25,454 bases of DNA from Bolinopsis microptera (lineage: Eukaryota > Ctenophora > Tentaculata > Lobata > Bolinopsidae). Made by a program: the position numbers and the translations under genes. This document shows positions 18,749-25,454 of the stretch, in pieces; position 1 is the first letter of the stretch; every line of letters starts with the position of its first letter. The DNA lies in contig NW_026971872.1 of NCBI RefSeq assembly GCF_026151205.1, forward strand, positions 1 to 25,454. The letters are read 5' to 3'. The notes beneath the pieces were generated by a model. The model saw nothing but the letters and a program-made list of their open reading frames with translations, had not been told where the DNA came from and searched no databases.

Positions 18749-19108
18749 GCTCCAGCTGACCTTCAGAGCAGTAGCCCCACTATAGCGGACAAAACAATAC
18801 GACTTCGAATTTGACGGTCAGCAGCAGGGGGATATCAATAATGAATAATGGTGATGGAGGGGAAATTAGTGATAATGAGAATAAGAATATGCTTTAATAA
18901 AGATTTGACTTATTATTGCTTAGATTTATTTTCCTTTAAATAGACGTGTCTTTTTTTCTATTTCTGAGTAATATCAATAACTGTAACTTGAAATAACTTC
19001 TTTAACAAGTAACAAAAACAGAAATTTCGGTTGAAAATTTGTTGACCTCTGAAAAAAAAACTTGGAGAAGTCCGTTATATTTTTCCCTGTCATTAATTTC
19101 CCAGTCTG
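18749..19108. repeat. Inverted fragment of the nested TIR element
   Basis: The reverse complement matches about 6441-6870, with a deletion of about 60 bp near the subterminal motif and several small indels. The frame seen at 6706-7005 is broken here. The terminal TIR is not preserved. A TGACGTCA-containing palindrome (gtgacgtcac, 19117-19126) lies just outside. Confidence 0.8.
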
Positions 19109-19126
19109 TCTTTTACGTGACGTCAC

Positions 19127-20067
19127 ATTATCCCTTAGTAAATTTATGTCCCGCTTATATCGACAACCAGTATCATGATGAATAAAAATTGCTGATGTGG
19201 TATTAATTTCGTGTTCTTTGGTAATCCCATGGTGCTACTCATATAGCTGCTTCACTGTCGGCGTTGCTGCACGCTATCGGATCACATAGGCATTTGATTC
19301 CTTGACTCATGATTGGGATTAGGGATAACAACTACATGTTCATATGGTATAACTATATAGGCCCATGAAGGTAAAGTAGTCGTATAGAACATCATGTCCT
19401 TTATAATTTTACCGTAACTTCTGGCTCACGGAACTTTATCAAATTTCATATGCGACTCAAAATTGTTCGATAAAAAACTAAATTGAAAGATATTCTGAAT
19501 TACTAAATTTATCTATATGAATATCTTTCTCATCCAGTCTAAGTTCTTTTGTCGAACTTGAGTGCGTGTCAAACTAAAGTAGGTGTATACCGTATGATAT
19601 GCACCCTGGATTTAGAAAATGGGAAATTTTTGAGTTTGGTTATTATCTTACCACTAAAAGACTGTGTGATCAATGATATTAGATTCATCTGACCACATAG
19701 GTAAGTCAGCCAAAAAATACACATTTTACCAAGGCTGAAAGTCAGCTATGAGGATGCGCGCGTGGGATACCATATAGTCGTTTCACGCAATATCCCTTTA
19801 GAGTTTAGTACAGTGCTTCAATGCTTCATGCAGTGGGAATGTATTATGTACATTATGTATTATGTACATTATGTATTATGTACATTATGTATTATGTACA
19901 TTATGTACATTTCTGTAATGTGAACTCTAGAGCTCTAGGTATAGCCCATTCCTAACTCAATCAAATTGTATCTATGAATCAATCGTCACTGATTGGGTGA
20001 CATGATCTGTTCTGTCAGGATCAGGAGGTCTGCCTCGTATCATGATGTATAAGTCTGTGTATTCTGA
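19127..20067. other. Unassigned stretch with a small tandem repeat
   Basis: Apart from the 16-bp tandem repeat at 19840-19911, I see no gene, RNA or mobile element in this stretch. Confidence 0.4.
19840..19911. repeat. 16-bp tandem repeat, 4.5 units
   Basis: Unit tgtattatgtacatta is repeated four times without change, plus a tgtacatt remnant. Confidence 0.95.
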
Positions 20068-20250
20068 ATCCATGCAAGGCCCACACTTACGAGAATTATT
20101 AAACAAAGCTTGTACAATTTAGAAGCACGGAAAGGGGCCGTGGCTTTATCCCGCTTTGTCTCTCTCAGAGGGGGAATAAGCAAACGACACGTTGATCACA
20201 TTGACTCGTGTCACTTGCTTCATGATGCTAATCGCAGAATTCTGTTTTAG
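20068..20250 (+). other. Open frame of 60 codons, possible decayed exon
   Basis: Open from a stop at 20065 to TAG at 20248-20250, with no ATG. The product has a non-repetitive, charged composition (LEARKGAVALSRFV, then GGISKRHVDHIDSCHLLHDA) in a locally GC-richer patch. The frame continues after the TAG for another 20 or so codons. It looks more protein-like than its surroundings, but I recognise no family and see no clear splice sites. It may be a transposon remnant. Confidence 0.25.
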
Positions 20251-20749
20251 ACTTTAGTTAATAACTTGTTCGATGTAACAGGGTCAGTAATTTATTTGGT
20301 GCTTATTTCTTGTTTCAAGTTGAAGGTTGCACCAGCCTTTTTAATGTTAGTTGAGGGTGGACTTATTTTGTACATTTTATGTTTTAACACAGATTTGACC
20401 ACCGAATAACCTCTTTGCCAGCTAGGTTAATGTCTGGTCTCCTGAAGTTAATCAGCATTTATATTTAATTTCACAGCTACAAATAGCAATTTGTGTTGAG
20501 GAAATGCTGGTTATACAATATACATATATTGTTAATCAGAGAGTCCATTTCTCGGTTATTTTTGAGCTTTCGTTCAGAAAATAATTCGGGACCTTTAAAG
20601 GGGAGTAGTTTCGGTATTGTGACTATCTAATACGTTAACAATAAATATTGATTCATCCTCTTCAAGCTCAACATTTCAGAAATCGCCGAGTCTACTTTTA
20701 GGAGGCCAAAATAAGGCTTATAAGTAATTCGACCGCATTTTAACTTTAA
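20251..20749. other. Unassigned stretch
   Basis: Nothing recognised. Confidence 0.4.
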
Positions 20750-20959
20750 TGTACGGGAACATGTAATAGACCCTCTACAAAACTTGTAATTGTAGCCCGA
20801 AGGTTATTGAGACTTTATCGAAACTTTTGTGAGGTTGGATCGAGGCTACCTTCCCTCCTTGACGCAAAATTGAGGCTATCAGATTCACTACGCAGTCAAA
20901 CGCCCATTGCACTAATTGTCGTGAGACTACCTCAGGTAATTAATTTAAGTCTTTGCTAG
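20750..20959 (+). other. Open frame of 69 codons with possible 5' splice site
   Basis: Open without ATG from a stop ending at 20749 to TAG at 20957. CAG|GTAATT at 20935/20936 would serve as a donor site. The composition is Arg/Leu-rich and no family is recognised. Weak candidate exon only. Confidence 0.15.
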
Positions 20960-20985
20960 TAGTAGAACTGTTTGCTACAGTATAA

Positions 20986-21055
20986 GGCCCCTTACTTCTA
21001 TGGAGCTCTCCGGCCAATTGCTTTGGCAATTGCTCTGGCAATGCTCCATGGGGCC
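20986..21055. repeat. Compound hairpin
   Basis: GGCCCC and ATGGAGC on the left (20986-20991, 21000-21006) pair with GCTCCAT and GGGGCC on the right (21043-21055), with an 8-nt bulge. The loop holds three near-repeats of ggcaattgctct. It could be part of an LTR end or a transposon tip. No gene is adjacent. Confidence 0.6.
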
Positions 21056-21376
21056 ATGTAATATCACATGATCTGATATCATGCCAAATTAGGCTTTATA
21101 AACTATAAAGTGTAATAATAATGGAACTGTTTGAGAACGTTTTACAAGGAAAGTTTTTATTTCGCTTGACACATTTCAAACGAAATAATCAATCAATTCT
21201 GGTTTATAAATGCACGATACTTTAATTATACGAAACAAAATTATTGAAAAACAATATCTTTCTCGGATTTCTTACTCTGGCTTATTTAGTTAACTGTACA
21301 TATTGTATAAAAATTCACCGTATAAAATTCGTGTTATACTCAAAAACAATTGTGTGTAAAATCTTAACGTTCGATC
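21056..21376. other. 3' flank of the Gypsy fragment
   Basis: AT-rich. On the minus strand it follows the stop of the integrase frame, so an LTR would be expected here, but I cannot define its ends. Confidence 0.3.
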
Positions 21377-22430
21377 TTAACGATATATTTCATAAGATCG
21401 TTTAGGTTTTAGAGCTAACCGCTCTGACCTGCGAGTTTGGTTAGTTTCTTGAACTGGGGTTATTGTTAAGTTGTTAGTTAACTCTGGTTCGTTCGTTCTG
21501 AGAAGTGTGTTAGGTAAATCGACTTCGGTTAATTGTTCTGACAACACAACCGTACTAGAATAAGGTAAAGTAAAACATTCAGTCTCTGGAGAATTGTCCT
21601 TTTCCGACGTCTCTGCTTGTTGTAGTACCGGTACTGATCTTTGCTTGATATGGTCTGCGTGTTTAATCACATTTCTTCCATCAAACATAACTTCGTACAT
21701 GTTATAGTTCCCGGTTCTTAGTTGAATTTCTCCTTGACTCCAAGTGTCTTAGTTCTGTGGTTGCACGTATACTTTCTGTTTGTCTTCAAACTGGCGGTTT
21801 CTGATTCTGCTGGCATTCAGTATTTCCTTTCTTTATCCATGTTCAATCTTTCAGAGGTTTCACGATCTGCTGGATACGTTATTCAACCTTGTTCTTACAG
21901 AGAGCTTCTTAAATAGCGCTTCAGACGGTGGTATCCCAGTAACGCTGTGCGGAGTGATTCTGTAGTTAACCAAGAAATTTGCTACGTTCTTGTCAACATC
22001 TTTACAGTTTTCATACATCTTCTTCATCGCGTCTTTGAATGTTCCTACAAATCTCTCGCAGCATCAATTATTTTAGGGTGATACGTTCCTGTCTTTAAGT
22101 GGTGTATGTTGTTCCTCTTCAAGAAATCCCCGAACTCCTGCGAAGCTTAGTAAAGTTTGTTCCGTTGTCACGTACTATAACAAACGGTAGTCCGAATCTA
22201 CTGAAAATGGTTCTCAAAGCTCTGATCGTTGCTGATGATGTGGTGTTATTATTCATCTTTACCACTTCAGGCCAACGTGAATAAGCGTCATGAACTACTA
22301 ACCACATGCTGTTGAGAAACGGTCCAGCGTAATTATTGTGAACTCTATAAAAGTTATTCTCTCGTCCCAGGGTAAAGGTGACCAGAATACCTGGGCCCCT
22401 TTGGCAAACTTCCTGAACTCAGGCAGCTTG
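21377..22430 (-). pseudogene. Ty3/Gypsy integrase, decayed
   Basis: Minus-strand pieces in order: a short PWDER-type approach and an AGPF motif; the catalytic core with VVHDAYSRWPEVVKM and FGLPFVIVRDNGTNF (the first and second Asp of the DDE triad) at 22307-22119; an FLVNYRITPHS / GIPPSEALF segment near 22050-21940; and the C-terminal region (MYEVMFDG...HADHIKQRS) at 21700-21377, ending SERLALKPKR before its stop. Several frameshifts and stops separate the pieces. No RNase H or RT is found on this strand. Confidence 0.88.
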
Positions 22431-22902
22431 AACGACTAAATTTGAAAAGTAAAACTTCTTGTCTGAATGAACTATTAGAGTATTAGAACCTCAAGAAGCT
22501 GATCCGCATGTCTCCGCTACTAAAATGTTTAATGAGCCCAATCACTCATCACTTCACGGTTTAATCTTCAAAGTGAGTTGTACAATCTAGGTTGTTTTAA
22601 GTAGCTGTTGATAGTGTAAAACAGGAGTGACCTGATCGTTTTCATAACTTCGCTTTACAATTTGTACCATAATAAAACTAGCACTGCCATGGGGTTCAAA
22701 AAGGGTCATTGTAAGCCTCCAGCGTAATGGTCCTAAGTCTCTGCCCCATGCGGTGCCTGTCAGCATCAGCTAACAGAATAGCCCTAACATAACGATAAAG
22801 CCACAAATTAGGTTCCTATAATGATCTTATATTGTTGAATAAAGAGATTTGAATATAATATTTGTATTATTCTGAATATCTGTTTTATTTTGAACTCTCT
22901 GC
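22431..22902 (+). other. Possible LINE-type 3' tail
   Basis: No open frame. 22690-22855 is GC-richer and ends gttgaataaagagatttgaata, resembling the polyadenylation end of a LINE or a gene 3' UTR in plus orientation. Class not established. Confidence 0.25.
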
Positions 22903-23106
22903 CAAGGCATTGATGGTCTGGTCAATGAGTGTTCGATGTGATGTTGCAGAGTGGACGACATCCTCGTTTCCGGAAAGGACAGAGAGGAACACCTGAGAAT
23001 ACTCAACAAAGTGATTAGTCGATTGGAAAACCAAGGATACAGATGCAAGATGGAAAAGTCAGAATTCTTGAAAGACTCTGTGATTTACCTCTCTGAGGGT
23101 CTCTGA
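22903..23106 (+). pseudogene. Ty3/Gypsy reverse transcriptase fragment
   Basis: The plus-strand frame reads QGIDGL, then VDDILVSGKDREEHLRIL, then ENQGYRCKMEKSEFL and an IYL end, which are RT motifs of Gypsy polyproteins around the catalytic (Y/F)xDD box, here preceded by Arg where Tyr is usual. A TGA at 22939-22941 interrupts it before the box and it ends at TGA 23104. It lies on the opposite strand to the integrase fragment, so it comes from another copy or from a rearranged one. Confidence 0.85.
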
Positions 23107-23580
23107 CTAAGAGGTAAAAGGCACACACAGGACTGGAATTCGACAGGACTAATATGGACAATACTAACATTCACAGACTTACTTACACATGGGGGAAAAA
23201 TCAAAACAAGAAGAAATAGTAGTCTTTGATCTTTTCAGTGTTCATGTCTCCAACCAATAATCTCCTAAAATCTGGTTTTCCAAGATTGTCCCATTAATGA
23301 TGGACATTTTCCTTTCACAATGAATAAGTCAAGCCGAATAAAAGTATGAAAATAAAATCTTAAAATTTAACCGCGTTACAATATCACGAAGTGGAAATAA
23401 AATCAAATTTACTGGGCCGCGCTCAGCCTGTCATTCCGCCAAATCTTTATTCGGTTCCTGAACATAATAGCCTGGGGTCCTCAGGTAAAAATCCAATATA
23501 ATAAATTTAAATGTTAATAAAAATTCTGGATGTGTGCATAAAATCAAGTTCAAGGAGATAGGTTAGACTTAAAGACTACG
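23107..23580. repeat. Stretch including a relative of the 10377-10945 element
   Basis: About 23390-23510, read in reverse, shares acctgaggaccccag and a gacaggcNgagcgc core, similarly spaced, with 10440-10560. Nothing else recognised in this stretch. Confidence 0.55.
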
Positions 23581-23693
23581 ATAAGTTGATGAGAGGTCTT
23601 TGGGTACCGGGCCATCCTGGTTACCCTGCTATGGGCCGTTCCCCTGGCTTCTGCAGGTCTAGTTTACCCATATATATATATAAGTTGATGAGA
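23581..23693 (+). mobile_element. Small retroposed insert with 14-bp target duplication
   Basis: ATAAGTTGATGAGA at 23581-23594 is repeated exactly at 23680-23693. The 85 bp between (23595-23679) is GC-rich, unlike its surroundings, and ends in a TA repeat tail. The long direct flanking repeat and simple tail fit target-primed retroposition of a short RNA or truncated SINE. The source RNA is not recognised. Confidence 0.7.
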
Positions 23694-25454
23694 CGATGAA
23701 GGAGATGAGTAGGGGACGTGAAGCGAGGATTAGGACTTATTCTTAGGATTTCGAAGGTTTGAAGAGTCTGTTAGGTGGTGATTACTATGACTTCTTAGGA
23801 GGTGATTACTAAGACTATATCTTCAGTTCCTTGAATGAGATCAATCTGAAAATTGGCGACGACGTTCCAATAAAGCTTTCACAACTGTCCGAAAAATTTG
23901 GTTGATATCGGAGTTGATATAGTGATCAAAATGGGGCAAAATACGCTGCTTTTAGCTGTAACGTAATTTCTGATTAGATGGTTGGATATGCTTTAAATTT
24001 TTCGGACACTTTCCTTGTAAGTCTATGAGTAAGCTTACCAATTTTTGTTGCAATTGGAGGTGGGGAAGGATACTCAATATTTATTCGTTTGAAGAAAATT
24101 GTGCTGGCCGAAATTAGCGCTAAAAAACCATCCTACAGTCGGCACGCGCGGCTCACTGTCGATGGCGCACTACCTATTATGGAGTGTTTATAATTTACTA
24201 GGGTTACTTGGTTGGAGCTATCGCCAGGATAGTTAGGAATTGTTTAGCTAGGGCAAGTACTGTAGTAAAAGGTTTAACATATGTTTAGGTCAACACGAGG
24301 TTGATTTATGGAGTGTTTATAGATTACTAAGGTTACAATGGCGTGGCTATCGACTGGATAGTGGAGGATTGTTTAGAGATTGCTAACACGGAGTGGAAGA
24401 TTGTTTAGACTATCAGGGGCGGGAGGGAGAGAGGGTTAGCTTTTTGGGATAGAGGAGTGACAGTTTACCCGATCGAGAGGTGGGTCAATTTGATACCGTG
24501 CAGGTTCGGGCGCTAGAACCTGTTAAGGTTATGTCGCTGAATTAGGTAGGTGGTTATAGTGGTTAGTATATTAATGGCGGTCGTATGATAGTGGAGCATT
24601 ACGTAGTTACTGTTATCGGGATATAGGCATTTGTAAGTGTAGTTTAAGGGTAAGACTCCGTCAGAGACGGCCAACGACGGTTGACCGTGATAAGTAAGGG
24701 CAGAGTAAGAACGGGCGTTTTATATTGAGGGCGATTAAAGAGTAATTAGGAAGTATATTTAGTAGTAATTGGATTATTAGTCATTTTGGTTCTTACCCTA
24801 TTCGATAGAGGGTCATGATTGATGCCGGACTATTATAAGAGACCAGGACCAGTTATGGTTGGATTCTGGATACCTAGGTTGGATCCTGGATACCTAGGAT
24901 GGGGCCTGTCGTTACACTTATATTACGGGGAATCAATAGTGGTTGATTCAGGTCATCTAAGTTAAGGATAAGTTAAGGTACGGTCAAGGCGAGTTGACCG
25001 TACTATCTGTATTTTATATTAGAGTATTAGATCTTTGGGCGTTTTTGGGCGATACGAGTCGGGTTAAGTATGATTTGAAGTAGAAGTTTGTCGGATTATT
25101 TATTGTGTTGTTTTATAGTTTAATATCTTGTAACCTTCGTTATCACGCTCGTTTCCATTGTCCAAGCCCTTAATTAAATACGAATAAACTTCGAACCGGT
25201 AAGCACACTGCTTAGAGAAGTGTGGCTCACCGGTCACTTAATGTCACTTAATGTCACTTAATGTCACTTAAAGCTCGATTATAGCGACCATGTCTTGCCA
25301 CCTGAGGCAACAAGTGCATATGATCTTTACACGAGATATCCTTGTGTTTGGCTTTTACTAGCTCTAATTGGGTATTTAGTCACCAGTCATGCGAATTGAT
25401 AGCCAGCAAAACTTACAGGCTTTTGTTTTAAATTTTCATGACTCTTGAAATTCG
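23694..25454. other. Unassigned right end with degenerate tandem repeats
   Basis: No coding frame of note. A unit starting atggagtgtttata recurs at about 24179 and 24308 (period about 130 bp, diverged), with 'aggattgtttag' words inside. ggat(t/c)ctggatacctagg is doubled at about 24862-24898. Plus-strand purine-richness is marked from 24170 to 25080. It may be part of an uncharacterised satellite or retroelement. Confidence 0.4.
25195..25270. repeat. Hairpin followed by 10-bp tandem repeat
   Basis: accggt-agc-acac (25195-25208) pairs with gtgt-gct-accggt (25220-25234) in an interrupted stem. Directly after it, cacttaatgt is repeated three times plus cactta. Confidence 0.8.

Overview
The window looks like nuclear DNA from an AT-rich, repeat-laden invertebrate animal. 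Pointers are a LamG/pentraxin-type membrane receptor with signal peptide, coiled coil and tyrosine-bearing tail, non-LTR retrotransposons with a restriction-like endonuclease (RLE), a CR1/Jockey-type LINE, Ty3/Gypsy fragments, a hAT element, SINE-like units and a (CA)n tract of about 115 units. There are no operons or Shine-Dalgarno patterns. A cnidarian, sponge, tunicate or mollusc would all fit; the species cannot be settled from sequence alone.

Genes: only two convincing host genes are present. They are intronless paralogs on the minus strand, one running off the left edge (1-1165) and one complete (14122-15357, 411 aa). Signal peptide, coiled coil, membrane segment and about 400 bp of upstream DNA are nearly identical between them, while two patches of the LamG domain differ strongly. 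Both are preceded by an array of a short repeated motif, and a third copy of that array lies inverted at 5182-5275 with no gene behind it.

Between and around the genes: 1882-2498 is a 75-bp minisatellite; 3121-3445 is a perfect 145-bp inverted repeat; about 5396-12396 is one nested block of mobile DNA. That block holds two 5'-truncated RLE-LINE copies (8089-9378 and 11221-12396), ten copies of a roughly 28-bp core in about 150-170-bp monomers, three structured SINE-like units, a 1.73-kb TIR element (5610-7343) with a second TIR element nested in it (6409-7287), and two further insertions (7627-7951, 10377-10945) whose empty sites survive in a sister copy. A hAT element with an exact 8-bp target duplication follows at 12593-13555.

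Right half: a CR1-like LINE interrupts the upstream region of gene copy 2 (about 15754-16102), with the empty site preserved at gene copy 1. Then come a TIR-flanked minisatellite (16749-17049), the (CA)n tract (17907-18137), a second copy of the 4471-4893 repeat, a fragment of the nested TIR element, mostly featureless DNA, and decayed Gypsy integrase (minus) and reverse transcriptase (plus) fragments at 21377-23106. The last 1.8 kb has only small tandem repeats. Nothing in the right 9 kb is clearly a functional gene.
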